From positions 1-64,000 of the forward strand of contig CAZFPL010000004.1 of assembly GCA_964521085.1 (NCBI GenBank): a DNA stretch of 64,000 bases, read 5' to 3'. The translations under genes and the position numbers were made by a program. Under the pieces are notes generated by a model. That model had not been told where the DNA came from, did no database searches, and was given only the letters and a program-made list of their open reading frames with translations. The stretch is from JAFGKK01 sp964521085. GTDB lineage: Bacteria > Chloroflexota > Anaerolineae > Anaerolineales > RBG-16-64-43. Positions 9,234 through 18,412 of this stretch are shown here, one piece after another. The first letter of the stretch is position 1; each line of letters opens with the position of its first letter.

Positions 9234-9953
9234 ATGGTGGAAAGCGAAAATCCCAACGAAAAGAAAATCATCATTACCCAGCGCAACGGACCCTTCCTGG
9301 TCAAAGGCGGCATTCCCTTGGTCGAAAAGATCCAGGTGGTGTCGGAACATGGCGAGCCGCTTACGTGGAAAAAAGGCCGGACGTACAAGACCGGCAACAC
9401 GTACATCCTCTGCCGCTGCGGCAAATCCAAAAACTTTCCGTTCTGCGACGGCACGCATTCCAAAACCGACTTTGACGGGATGGATACGGCGGACGAGCGG
9501 TCGACCGCGGAGCGGCAGGAAACCTTCCCGGGAGGGATGCAGATCTACGTCCGGCACGACGATTATCTATGCATGAATTCGGGTTTTTGCGGAACGCGGT
9601 GGACGACCATTAAACAGCTGATCCTGCTCACGGAGGAAATCGGCGCGCGCTCGCAGGTGATGGCGATGGTCGAGCGCTGCCCGTCGGGATCGCTGGTCTA
9701 TGGGCTGAAGGGGGAGGATCGTGATCTCGAACCTGACCTGCCGCAGCAGATCGCCTTCACGACCGATATTCTTTCCGAAGGGCCGGTCCGAGGCGCGTAT
9801 TGGGTGACCGGGTACATCCCCATCCAGCGTTCGGATGGAAAGCTGCTCGAAGTCCGCAACCGTGTGACGCTGTGTTCCTGCGGGCGGTCCGGGAAGAAAC
9901 CTTTGTGCGACGGAGTCCACCGGACGAAGCCCGATAGGGGGAGTGGAGGCTAG
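9234..9953 (+). CDS. CDGSH iron-sulfur protein with two CDGSH motifs
   Basis: A 239-residue soluble protein with two CDGSH-type [2Fe-2S] motifs: CRCGKSKNFPFCDGTH (about residues 61-76) and CSCGRSGKKPLCDGVH near the C-terminus. Between them is a cysteine-bearing region (YLCMNSGFCG and ERCPSGSL) like the divergent 4Fe-4S (Fer4_19) domain often fused to CDGSH units. Such proteins are predicted redox or iron-sulfur carriers; the partner is unknown. No clear operon partner: neighbours on both sides are separated by over 90 bases. A strong AGGAGGCGG lies just upstream of the start. Confidence 0.85.
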   Translation: MVESENPNEKKIIITQRNGPFLVKGGIPLVEKIQVVSEHGEPLTWKKGRTYKTGNTYILCRCGKSKNFPFCDGTHSKTDFDGMDTADERSTAERQETFPGGMQIYVRHDDYLCMNSGFCGTRWTTIKQLILLTEEIGARSQVMAMVERCPSGSLVYGLKGEDRDLEPDLPQQIAFTTDILSEGPVRGAYWVTGYIPIQRSDGKLLEVRNRVTLCSCGRSGKKPLCDGVHRTKPDRGSGG

Positions 9954-10057
9954 CGGAAGGTGCGGTTTCCAGGGAACGGATGGGTATATTATTTCGGATA
10001 GGATAGATTTTTTTCCTCGAATAAATTCGATAAATCCTGCTGTTGAATGCCAGCCGA

Positions 10058-10897
10058 ATGCGTATGAAACCCGTGGAACCGGTGTTGACGGTCGAATTGT
10101 TTCCGAAGTTGAGCGGGGAGTTGCTTTCCTTGCTTAAGGGTCTCTCTGCGCAAGAGTGGGAGATGCCTACCGCCTGTTCCCCTTGGGTGGTGAAGGATGT
10201 CGCGGCGCATTTGCTCGGTTCCAATATCGGGCGATTGTCTTCCGGCAGGGATACACTTTCCGAGTCGGATAGCCCCGGCATGTCCTTCGAGGAATTAATC
10301 GGTTTCATCAACCAAGCCAATGCCGAATGGGTGCGCGCGGCAAAAGGGATGAGTCCAAGCCTGCTTATTGAGCTCCTGGACCTGACGGATGCCCATCTGT
10401 ATCGATATTTTAAAACCCTTCCGGCCCATGCGATCGCCTCAACTCCGGTGAGCTGGGCGGACGATCGTCCGTCTCCAAACTGGTTTGATATTGCACGCGA
10501 ATACACCGAGAAGTGGCTGCATCAGCAGCATATTCGGGAAGCTGTCGGCAGGCCGCTGCTCACCACATGGGATTGGCTGTTTCCGGTGCTGGATACCTTT
10601 ATGCGCGCCCTTCCGCGCACTTACCGGGGGGTGCAGGCCGAGGAGGGGGCTGGGGTGGTTTTTCGGATAACGGGCGACGCGGGAGGGGAATGGTCGCTGG
10701 TGAAAGACGGGGGCGCGTGGAAGCTGTTCTCGGGAGGCGCCGCGCAAGCCGAGTCCCGTGTGGGGTTGGATCAGGATGTGGCCTGGCGATTGTTCACGAA
10801 AGGAATGAGCCGCGAAGTTGCGCGGTCGAAAATCCGGATCGAAGGTGATCCAATCCTGGGGGCGGAGATTCTCAATATGGTTTCGATCATGGCGTGA
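10058..10897 (+). CDS. Maleylpyruvate isomerase-like (MDMPI_N/DinB fold) protein
   Basis: About 279 residues. The N-terminal four-helix region (LSGELLSLLKGLSAQEWEMP, then WVVKDVAAHLLG) is typical of the mycothiol-dependent maleylpyruvate isomerase N-terminal family, related to DinB metal-thiol enzymes. The C-terminal 90 residues resemble the small C-terminal domain found in these proteins (VVFRITG, WSLVKDGG). Substrate unknown. Start uncertain: TTG at 10043 and ATGs at 10058 and 10064 are in frame, and no ribosome site clearly favours one. It converges with the pectate lyase gene across a shared terminator. Confidence 0.7.
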   Translation: MRMKPVEPVLTVELFPKLSGELLSLLKGLSAQEWEMPTACSPWVVKDVAAHLLGSNIGRLSSGRDTLSESDSPGMSFEELIGFINQANAEWVRAAKGMSPSLLIELLDLTDAHLYRYFKTLPAHAIASTPVSWADDRPSPNWFDIAREYTEKWLHQQHIREAVGRPLLTTWDWLFPVLDTFMRALPRTYRGVQAEEGAGVVFRITGDAGGEWSLVKDGGAWKLFSGGAAQAESRVGLDQDVAWRLFTKGMSREVARSKIRIEGDPILGAEILNMVSIMA

Positions 10898-10934
10898 TCG
10901 ACCGCCCGGCCGCCTCGCGCGATCCGCATTACAA

Positions 10935-10969
10935 AAAACACGGATGATCCAAAGGATCATCCGTGTTTT
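10935..10969. terminator. Bidirectional intrinsic terminator
   Basis: A perfect 16-base stem (AAAACACGGATGATCC) with a three-base loop, A-rich on the left and T-rich on the right. It sits between the convergent genes ending at 10897 and 10996, so it can stop transcription from both sides. Confidence 0.9.
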
Positions 10970-10995
10970 ATTGCCAGCCGGCCGTGGAATTTGCC

Positions 10996-12333
10996 TTACC
11001 AGATGAACGGCCCCGCGTCGTTCTGCACGGCGGATGGCACCTTGCCCGTCGGTTGGATTTCGAGGAACAGCGTCGGCGCCCAGCCCACGTCGGGCGAGAG
11101 ATCCGGGTCGTTCACCGCGTTGTAGGCGGCGAGGATGTCGACCAGGTTCTTGTCCGGCGTTCCGTTGACGTAGGTTCCGGATTCGTGGATCGCCGTCCCC
11201 TTGTAGACTTCGATGAACATGTCGGGCGTTATGGATTTGTCGGTCTTGAAGAGGTTGTTTTCAGCGTAGATCGCGGATTCGATCCCGACGCCCCAGGTGT
11301 AGACGTAGTAGGGGACCTTCTCGATCTTGTAGTAGTTGTTGTAGACGTGCACCTGGCCGAAGCGTACGCGCGGGGTGCGTTGCCCGGTTTTATCGAACAG
11401 GTTGTGGTGAATCGTCACCCGCAGCTTGCCGCGGTCGGCGCTCGCGCTGTCGGAGGAGCCGATCAGCATCACCTTATCGTGGGTGAGGAAGCGGTTCCAG
11501 GTGACCGTCACGAGGTCGGAGGCGTTGGTGATGTCGAGCAGCCCGTCGTGCCGCTGGTAGAGCACGCCGAAGTAGGTTGGCGCGTCCTCATCCAGGGTTT
11601 CCTTGTCGCGGAATGTGTTGTGATCGATCCAGACGTGGTCGGTATTGCGCAGCGAGATCGAATCGTACAGCGCGTTCCAAGCCCCCAGCGTGCCGTCGGT
11701 CGGCGCCCATTCCGGGAAGCAATCGTAAGTGTCCGAAAAGGTGATATTGCGGACGATGATGTTGCTCGCGTTGACGGTCGAACTGCCGCGGATGTCGAAC
11801 CAGCCGCCGCGGATCTCCGCCTTCTTGCCGATCCCGACGATCGTCGTGTTGGAGCCGACCTTGAACCGGACGCGGGCCTGCTGCGCGTTCCGCGAGGTCA
11901 GGCGGGCGTCCTCGAGCGGGCCGGATGGCTTCACCCGGCCCCACTCTCCGGCTGGATCATACTTGGCCAGAAAGGCTTCCAGGGTGTAGCCGTCGCGGTA
12001 GTAATCCTCGCACTCCAGCGGTTCGTTGTTGTCGTCGACGTTGGCTTCGATCGTCCCATCGATGTAGATGATCTTGGGCGTGTTGGAGGGGGTCGAGGGC
12101 GGCGGATACACGCCGTCGTTGAGCGCGGCGACAAGCTCCTGCCGGTTGCGGACGGTGTACACGTGATCATCGGCGGCCGTCGAGCCGCCCGTTGTACCCG
12201 GATCGAGCGACGCCCAGCCGTCGTTGGCCGCCAGCGTCTCGCGTCCCAGGTCCCGGTGCCCCGCCGCAGGTGCGGCAGTAAACGCGACGGCGAAGACGCA
12301 CAGCAAAATGATGGTGATTTTTAAAGCGCGCAT
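10996..12333 (-). CDS. Secreted pectate lyase, polysaccharide lyase family 1-like
   Basis: A 445-residue secreted beta-helix enzyme that cleaves polygalacturonate by beta-elimination. A Sec signal peptide (ALKITIILLCVFAVAFTAAPAAG) is followed by the PL1 body: KIIYIDGTIEANVDD, TIVGIGKKAEIRGG, NIIVRNITFSD, HVWIDHNTFRD and the lyase-type YFGVLYQRHDGLLDI and TVTWNRFLTHDKVMLIGSSD blocks, then RVRFGQVHVYNNYY. These segments match pectate lyase C-type folds. GGAGGAA lies five bases before the ATG at 12333; an earlier in-frame Met at 12381 lacks this. It adds pectin attack to the nearby hemicellulose genes. Confidence 0.88.
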   Translation of the reverse strand: MRALKITIILLCVFAVAFTAAPAAGHRDLGRETLAANDGWASLDPGTTGGSTAADDHVYTVRNRQELVAALNDGVYPPPSTPSNTPKIIYIDGTIEANVDDNNEPLECEDYYRDGYTLEAFLAKYDPAGEWGRVKPSGPLEDARLTSRNAQQARVRFKVGSNTTIVGIGKKAEIRGGWFDIRGSSTVNASNIIVRNITFSDTYDCFPEWAPTDGTLGAWNALYDSISLRNTDHVWIDHNTFRDKETLDEDAPTYFGVLYQRHDGLLDITNASDLVTVTWNRFLTHDKVMLIGSSDSASADRGKLRVTIHHNLFDKTGQRTPRVRFGQVHVYNNYYKIEKVPYYVYTWGVGIESAIYAENNLFKTDKSITPDMFIEVYKGTAIHESGTYVNGTPDKNLVDILAAYNAVNDPDLSPDVGWAPTLFLEIQPTGKVPSAVQNDAGPFIW

Positions 12334-12797
12334 AGTTTCCTCCCTGAGAAAGCGGCGCACAGGCTCCCTCGGCCTGTGCACAAATCAATTGGAAACGGAT
12401 TGAATCCTGGAATTTGTGGGGGGATTCACCTTCCTTTCATGCAACGGATTGCATCTGTCATTGAATCCGGTCCGGCCACGTTGAACGCGGCCGGAATACC
12501 GGACGTACATTTGGGATGAGATGGAGAAAAGAGCCATGGTTATTGTAAGGAATGCCGTATGAATATTGACGTTCTCCCTTTGAAGAAAAGCGTCATTCGC
12601 CCGAACCGCATGGAATCGACGGGGAAACCCGCCTTTTTCTTTGAAGTAAACCGCCGGTCGGGATCAGCAGAAAGTACTACCCTCCATCCTTCAAAACGTT
12701 TTCTGCAGCCGAGGGAAATGTACGGATCGCGGGAAGATCCGGCGGGAGGAGGATGTACAATTTGAGTAAAGCCGCCGGAGTAGAAGGAAGACGCGGC
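12334..12797. promoter_or_regulatory. Divergent intergenic region between pectate lyase and beta-lactamase-fold gene
   Basis: About 460 bases without a supported gene. It must hold the pectate lyase promoter (- strand) and that of the next gene (+ strand). Visible structure: an inverted repeat TGCAA-CGGA-TTGCA at 12440-12453 about 110 bases upstream of the lyase, and a GC hairpin CCGGCC/GGCCGG around 12473-12493. The first could be a regulator site; nothing proves it. Confidence 0.35.
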
Positions 12798-13964
12798 ATG
12801 TGTGTAGTCCATGATTCGGCGGCGTACGGGATTATCCCTATGACTCTGAGGAGCGGAATTCTGATGGTGGTCATGATGGTATTGGCGGGTTGCGATTTGC
12901 CGCGCCTTCCCGCGGAAACCGCCGCGTCCCTTACGGAGGGTACGGATCCGGGCTCGCGAATCGATGCGTTCGTCGCTTCCCTCGTCGAAGGCCGGATGTT
13001 CAGCGGAGCGGTGTTCGCGGCGAAGGACGGCGTGATCCTTTTCGACAAAGGGTACGGCTTTGCGGACCGCGAAAAGGGATTGGCGAATACCCCGCAGACG
13101 AAATTCCGTATCGGTTCGATCACCAAGCAGTTCACCGCGATGGCCGTCCTCATTCTGAAATCGCAAGGCGGGCTCGACGTGCAGGATGGGATTTGCAATT
13201 ATTTTGCGGATTGCCCCGCCGCATGGCGGGATATCACGCTTCATCATCTTCTCACCCACACCTCCGGCATACCCAATTACACGGACTTCCCCGGGTTCGA
13301 ACAAACCCTGGCGACCCCCGTCACTCCAGGTGAGATCATCTCCGGTTTCCGGGATCGGCCGCTGGATTTCCCTCCCGGCGCCAAATGGAACTACAGCAAT
13401 TCCGGATATATCCTCCTGGGTTTGGTTATTGAGCAAGTGTCCGGCAGGTCCTATGAGGATTTCCTGCGGGATTTTATTTTTTCCCCGTTGGGGATGGCCC
13501 GTACCGGATATGACCACAACCGCAGCGACCTTGCGATAGGATACGATGATGCCTTCGCCAAGGCCGCTTACACGGATATGTCCGTTCCCTTTTCCGCCGG
13601 GGCGCTTTTCTCGACGACAGAGGATTTATTTCTCTGGGATCAGGCGCTGTCGACCGAGACGTTGATCCCCCGGGGGCTTCTAGAAATCATGTTCCGACCG
13701 TATATATCGATGCGGGAACTCATCCCGCATGTCCCCACCCCCGCCTCCCGGGGGATGTTTTACGGATATGGATGGATGATCGGCGAATCATCCGGCCGTC
13801 GCTGGGTCTATCATGACGGCGGTATGAACGGCTTCGTTTCGCACAACGGTCTGTATCCGGATGATATGGCGGTAATCGTAATCTTGAGCAACCAACGGAA
13901 TTCCTCCGGCGTGATGGATTCGATCATCCAGGAAATCGAAGGCGCGATTTTTATGGGTGGGTGA
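12798..13964 (+). CDS. Serine beta-lactamase-fold hydrolase lipoprotein (class C-like)
   Basis: About 388 residues of the beta-lactamase/penicillin-binding-like serine hydrolase family. The nucleophile motif is SITK (Ser107 from this start), then YSNSGY as the Tyr-x-Asn element and HDGGMNGF as the third motif. A hydrophobic stretch ending VLAGC marks a lipoprotein, so it acts outside the membrane. Family members include esterases, D-aminopeptidases and lactamases; resistance should not be assumed. Start choice: GAAGGAAG precedes the ATG at 12798; the ATG at 12840 would also give a clean signal peptide. Confidence 0.8.
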   Translation: MCVVHDSAAYGIIPMTLRSGILMVVMMVLAGCDLPRLPAETAASLTEGTDPGSRIDAFVASLVEGRMFSGAVFAAKDGVILFDKGYGFADREKGLANTPQTKFRIGSITKQFTAMAVLILKSQGGLDVQDGICNYFADCPAAWRDITLHHLLTHTSGIPNYTDFPGFEQTLATPVTPGEIISGFRDRPLDFPPGAKWNYSNSGYILLGLVIEQVSGRSYEDFLRDFIFSPLGMARTGYDHNRSDLAIGYDDAFAKAAYTDMSVPFSAGALFSTTEDLFLWDQALSTETLIPRGLLEIMFRPYISMRELIPHVPTPASRGMFYGYGWMIGESSGRRWVYHDGGMNGFVSHNGLYPDDMAVIVILSNQRNSSGVMDSIIQEIEGAIFMGG

Positions 13965-14100
13965 AAAATCCGTTTGTGATGCAAGCCCTTCCGATCGAAT
14001 GCCCGGAACGATGCTGGCCGCATAGACGGCGGCGGACCGGCAGGATGTTGGTATACTACATCCCCCGCCAATAACCGTTCCGGCAGGGAAAGGTAACCGC

Positions 14101-16584
14101 GTGGACTCTGCGAAGACTTTTCCCCCGTATCCTTTCCGGAATCCCGGCCTTCCCCTGGAAGAACGCGTGCGCGACCTCCTCGCGCGGCTCACCCTCGAAG
14201 AAAAACTTTCCCTGTTGCCCCAGGACCAGGCCGCCGTCCCGCGGCTCGGAATGCGCGCGTTCAAGACCGGGACCGAAGTCTTGCACGGCGTGGCCTGGCT
14301 TGGCGAGGCGACGGTCTTCCCGCAGGCGATCGGCCTGGGGAGCACCTGGAACCCGGACCTCCTCCGGCGGATCGGCGCGGCGGTGGGGGATGAAGTGCGG
14401 GGCTACTATTACCGCGACCCGGAGAAGAGCAGCTTGAACGTCTGGTCGCCGGTGGTGGATTTGCTGCGCGACCCGCGCGCGGGACGGAACGAGGAAGGGC
14501 TATCCGAGGATCCGTTTCTGACCGGGAGGATGTCCGTCGCGTATTCCACCGGGCTGCGCGGCGACCATCCCTTCTACCTCAAGACCGCTCCCACCTTGAA
14601 GCATTTTTTCGCCTACAACAACGAAGACGACCGCGAGACGACCGACTGCAGCCTCGACCCGCGCAACCTGCGCGAGTATTACTGGAGGGCATTCCGGCCC
14701 GCGATTGAGGCCGGCACGGCCCTGGGTGTGATGACCTCCTACAATATGGTTAATAGCCGCCCGAACACGCTCAGCCCGCATCTGGAAGACGGCGTGCGGA
14801 CGTGGAACGATCAGACACTGCTTATCGTCGGCGATGCCTGCGGCCCCTCGCTGATCGTGGACCGGCAAAAGTATTACGAGGATCACGCGGAGGGTCACGC
14901 CGCCGCGATCCGCGCCGGGCTCGACAGCTTCACCGAGATGAAGGACACCAAAACATTCACGGCGGAGCACATTCGCCAGGCTCTCCGGCGCGGGTTGATC
15001 GCCCCGCAGGATCTCGACCGCGCGATAGGGCACATTCTTTCGATCCGCATCCGGCTCGGCGAGTTTGATCCGGACAATCCGTACGCCGGCATTACCGACT
15101 CCGTCATCCTTGCGCCGGAGCACAAGGCGCTGGCGCGCGAAGCCGCCCGGCAGCAATTGGTGCTGCTTAAAAACGAGGAGGCTACGCTTCCACTGGATCC
15201 CGCCGGCGTGAAACGGCTGGCCGTCATCGGCCGCCGGGCGGATGAGGTGCTCGTCGATCATTACTCCGGCACGCTGCCCTATACCCTCACCCCTCTGGCG
15301 GCGATCCGGGAAAAACTCGGTACGCGGGCAGAGGTTTCATATGCCGTGGACAACAAGGACGGCGCGGCGGCCGGGATTGCGCGGTCGGCCGATGCGGTAA
15401 TCGTATTCGTAGGGAACCATCCCACCTGCGACGCGGGCTGGGCGCAGTGCTCGGAACCCACCGAGGGCAAGGAGGCGGTCGACCGCAAAGCGATCCACCT
15501 TCCCGAGGAGGATCTGATCCGCGAGGTGTATGCCGCCAATCCGCGGACCATCGTCGTCCTGATTTCAAGTTTTCCCTACGCCATTGTCTGGTCGAAGGAA
15601 CACATTCCGGCGATCCTGTGGTCATCGCATGCGGGGCAGGAACTGGGAGCGGCGGTTGCGGATGCGCTGCTGGGCGACGCCGCACCGGCCGGCCGCCTGA
15701 CGCAGACCTGGTACAAGTCTCTCGACGGCTTTCCGCCGATCACCGATTACGATATCATCCGGGGACATCGAACGTATCTCTATTTCGAGGGCGAGCCGCT
15801 GTTCCCCTTCGGGCACGGGCTGACCTACACGACTTTCCGCTATGAAAATTTGGAACTCGGGGCGGATAGAATCCAAGCCGACGGCTCGGTTTCCATCAGC
15901 GCGGACGTAACCAACACCGGATCGCGGGAGAGCGACGAGGTGGTTCAACTATACGTCCATGCGCGCCGGTCACGCGTCCAAAGGCCGATCAAGGAGTTGA
16001 AGGGATTCGAGAGGGTTCACCTTGCGCCGGGGGAAAGGCGCACGGTGCGCTTCACCCTTCCGACAGCGGATTTGGCGCTGTGGGATGTGACCCGCGGGAA
16101 ATGGACGGTCGAATCCGGAGTGTATGATCTGATGATCGGACGTTCGTCGGCGGATATCCGGTTGCGGGCATCGATCACCATCGACGGCGAAACGATCCCG
16201 AGCCGCGATCTGACGCACCCCACCCGCGCGGAGAACTACGACGGATATGAGAAAGTCCGCCTGGTGGATGAAACCAAAACAAGCGGGAATGCGGTCGGCG
16301 TGACGGAGAAAGGCGGCTGGGCTCTCTTCCGGGACGCGGATTTCCGAGGAGGGGTGAATCGTTTCCGCGCCCGGGTATCCAATGATGGGAATAATCCGGT
16401 GGAGCTTGAGATCCGCCTTGACCGGCCGGACGGGCCGATCGCCGCGCGCGCATCGGCGCCGGTCACGAAAACCCGATATGATTACGTCGAGATAGAATCT
16501 CCGGCGGACGTTTCCGGTGTGCACGATGTCTACTTTGTGTTCCATGGCAGGATCCGGATCAGCGCATTCCAATTCAGCGGCTGA
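14101..16584 (+). CDS. GH3 beta-glucosidase/xylosidase-like enzyme with C-terminal CBM6-like module
   Basis: An 827-residue glycoside hydrolase family 3 exo-enzyme without a signal peptide, so probably cytoplasmic. Order: GH3 barrel (1-330) with LLIVGDACG carrying the predicted nucleophile Asp245, the second alpha/beta domain (about 355-575) with LWSSHAGQELG and GRLTQTWY, a fibronectin III-like domain (SADVTNTGSRESDEVVQLYV), then a 120-residue CBM6-like module ending VSGVHDVYFVF. GTG start with AAAGG upstream. It opens the glycosidase cluster, 23 bases before GH29. It could release terminal glucose or xylose from oligosaccharides. Confidence 0.9.
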   Translation: MDSAKTFPPYPFRNPGLPLEERVRDLLARLTLEEKLSLLPQDQAAVPRLGMRAFKTGTEVLHGVAWLGEATVFPQAIGLGSTWNPDLLRRIGAAVGDEVRGYYYRDPEKSSLNVWSPVVDLLRDPRAGRNEEGLSEDPFLTGRMSVAYSTGLRGDHPFYLKTAPTLKHFFAYNNEDDRETTDCSLDPRNLREYYWRAFRPAIEAGTALGVMTSYNMVNSRPNTLSPHLEDGVRTWNDQTLLIVGDACGPSLIVDRQKYYEDHAEGHAAAIRAGLDSFTEMKDTKTFTAEHIRQALRRGLIAPQDLDRAIGHILSIRIRLGEFDPDNPYAGITDSVILAPEHKALAREAARQQLVLLKNEEATLPLDPAGVKRLAVIGRRADEVLVDHYSGTLPYTLTPLAAIREKLGTRAEVSYAVDNKDGAAAGIARSADAVIVFVGNHPTCDAGWAQCSEPTEGKEAVDRKAIHLPEEDLIREVYAANPRTIVVLISSFPYAIVWSKEHIPAILWSSHAGQELGAAVADALLGDAAPAGRLTQTWYKSLDGFPPITDYDIIRGHRTYLYFEGEPLFPFGHGLTYTTFRYENLELGADRIQADGSVSISADVTNTGSRESDEVVQLYVHARRSRVQRPIKELKGFERVHLAPGERRTVRFTLPTADLALWDVTRGKWTVESGVYDLMIGRSSADIRLRASITIDGETIPSRDLTHPTRAENYDGYEKVRLVDETKTSGNAVGVTEKGGWALFRDADFRGGVNRFRARVSNDGNNPVELEIRLDRPDGPIAARASAPVTKTRYDYVEIESPADVSGVHDVYFVFHGRIRISAFQFSG

Positions 16585-16607
16585 TCCAAGGTCTGAATCG
16601 GACATTC

Positions 16608-18308
16608 ATGAATCTATTCCGCAAAGCCGAGAATAAACAAAAATCCGCCAATCGGATCTTCCACGCTTCCCATTTGCAGGGGCAAAGCGGTGGAATCGAA
16701 ATCGACTCGCGCGCGCCCGACGGGGATTCGATCGCGGCGACGGCGGCGGGCGCCTGGGCGGGATACGGTCCGGTGGATTTTGGCGGCGGATGGGATCTTT
16801 GCATGGCGTATGTCGCGGCTGAAAAAGGCGGCCGGAGGATCGAGATCCGGATCGACTCGCCCGGAGGCGAGCCGATCGTGACTCTCAGTGTGGCGGCGAC
16901 GGGAGCGGCGGATCTCTTCCGCGAACAATATGCGCCGGTTTCGCCCGTTTCCGGAGTCCACGACCTGTTCCTGGTCTTCCCCGACGGTCCGGTGGGTCTC
17001 GATTGGTTCATCTTCTCCGTGGATCCGGACAACGAGAGTTCCGCGCAGCGCGCGGAACGGATGGGCTGGTGGCGAGAGGCGCGTTTCGGGCAGTTTATCC
17101 ATTGGGGGCCGTATTCGGTCCTTGCCCGCGGCGAATGGGTCATGTATCAGGAGAATTGGCCGCGGGAGGAGTATGAAATCCAGGCCGCCGCGCGTTTGAA
17201 TCCGACCCGCTTCCGGGCCGGGGATTGGATCCGCCTGCTCGCGGACGCCGGACAGAAATACATCGTTGTAACCTCCAAGCACCACGATGGATTCAGCATG
17301 TTCGATACCCGCATCACGGGATTCGATCCGGTCGGCGGCGGACCGGCGGGCGGCCGGTACGATATCACCGATTTCACCCCCGGACGCAGGGATCCATTGG
17401 AAGATCTCGCCCGCGAGTGCCGGCGGCGGGGGATTCGATTCGGTGTGTATTATTCGATCCTGGACTGGCATCACCGTTCGCAGCTCCCCGTCGCGGACGG
17501 CTCCGGGCTGACGGATATGATTTTGGGCATGAAGGACCGCTACATTTCGGAGATGAAGGAACAGCTGCGGGAGCTGGTGGAACAGTACGACCCGGAGCTG
17601 CTGTGGTTCGACGGCGATTGGGGCGGAGAAAAGTGGTGGTGGACCGCCGCCGACGGCAAGGCTCTCTACCGGTACCTGCGCACGCTCAAACCGCCGCTCA
17701 TCATCAATGAACGGGTCAAACGGGATTGCGGGCTGGGCGATTTCCGCACTCCGGAGCAATCCATTCCCGAAACCGCTCTCGAAAACGATTGGGAAAGCTG
17801 CCTGACGATGAACGACCATTGGGGGTACCACGCGGAGGATCATCGCTGGAAGACCGCGCAGGATCTTATCCGCAGCCTGGTGGATATCGCTTCCAAGGGC
17901 GGGAACCTGCTTCTCAATGTCGGTCCGAAGCCGGATGGCTTGATCCCGTGGGAGAGCCGCGACAGACTCAAAGCCGTCGGCCGATGGATGCGCGCATACG
18001 GGGTGTCCATTTATGGCTCTTCGGCAAGCCCGTATGTTTTTTCCCCGGTGTGGGGCCGCTGCACGATGAAACCGGGATTGCTTTTCGCGCATGTGTTCGA
18101 TTGGCCGCAGGATCGAACCCTGCGGCTGCCCGCGCTCCGCAATGTCATCAGCCGGGCATATCCGCTGAGCCGGCCTGGAAGGCAATTGCCATTTCGAAGA
18201 TCCGGGGAGGGGATCGAGGTCGACCTGCCCGCCCGGCCGCCGGACCTGTGGGATTCGGTCATCGTGCTTGAAGTGGATGGCGTGCCCGAAGCAATTCCTT
18301 CTCAATAA
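16608..18308 (+). CDS. GH29 alpha-L-fucosidase with N-terminal CBM6-like module
   Basis: A 566-residue enzyme. Residues about 15-145 are a CBM6-like beta-sandwich ending VSGVHDLFLVF. The GH29 catalytic part follows: ARFGQFIHWGPYSV, KYIVVTSKHHDGFSMFDT, LLWFDGDW with the predicted nucleophile Asp335, and NLLLNVGPKPDG. GH29 enzymes remove alpha-L-fucose with retention. No signal peptide is seen. The family acid/base residue varies and is not assigned here. It follows GH3 closely and the two are probably one transcript. The N-terminal module resembles the C-terminal module of the preceding GH3 gene. Confidence 0.9.
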   Translation: MNLFRKAENKQKSANRIFHASHLQGQSGGIEIDSRAPDGDSIAATAAGAWAGYGPVDFGGGWDLCMAYVAAEKGGRRIEIRIDSPGGEPIVTLSVAATGAADLFREQYAPVSPVSGVHDLFLVFPDGPVGLDWFIFSVDPDNESSAQRAERMGWWREARFGQFIHWGPYSVLARGEWVMYQENWPREEYEIQAAARLNPTRFRAGDWIRLLADAGQKYIVVTSKHHDGFSMFDTRITGFDPVGGGPAGGRYDITDFTPGRRDPLEDLARECRRRGIRFGVYYSILDWHHRSQLPVADGSGLTDMILGMKDRYISEMKEQLRELVEQYDPELLWFDGDWGGEKWWWTAADGKALYRYLRTLKPPLIINERVKRDCGLGDFRTPEQSIPETALENDWESCLTMNDHWGYHAEDHRWKTAQDLIRSLVDIASKGGNLLLNVGPKPDGLIPWESRDRLKAVGRWMRAYGVSIYGSSASPYVFSPVWGRCTMKPGLLFAHVFDWPQDRTLRLPALRNVISRAYPLSRPGRQLPFRRSGEGIEVDLPARPPDLWDSVIVLEVDGVPEAIPSQ

Positions 18309-18320
18309 CTCACTTCCGAT

Positions 18321-18371
18321 TGTAAACGCTTCATTCCCCATTCACCGACCGGCTTGATTTCCCGATACAAT
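18321..18371 (+). promoter_or_regulatory. Candidate operator and -10 element upstream of GH2
   Basis: TGTAAACGCTTCAT at 18321-18334 resembles LacI-family operators and shares CGCTTC with the palindrome in front of the cluster's lacI-type gene. TACAAT at 18366-18371 could be a -10 box, though no good -35 is seen at 17 bases. This hints that GH2 has its own regulated promoter. Confidence 0.35.
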
Positions 18372-18412
18372 ACATCATTTCTTCACAACTTGATCCATGA
18401 GGACACCCGCCG

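Noticed and set aside
10963..12324. 453-codon + strand frame opposite the pectate lyase
   Set aside because: It is the antisense of a clear PL1 enzyme; its composition (Val/Arg/Gly-rich) shows no family features, and G/C-rich genes commonly leave open antisense frames.
12559..12765. 68-codon + frame upstream of the beta-lactamase-fold gene
   Set aside because: No ribosome site or family features; lies in a divergent promoter region.
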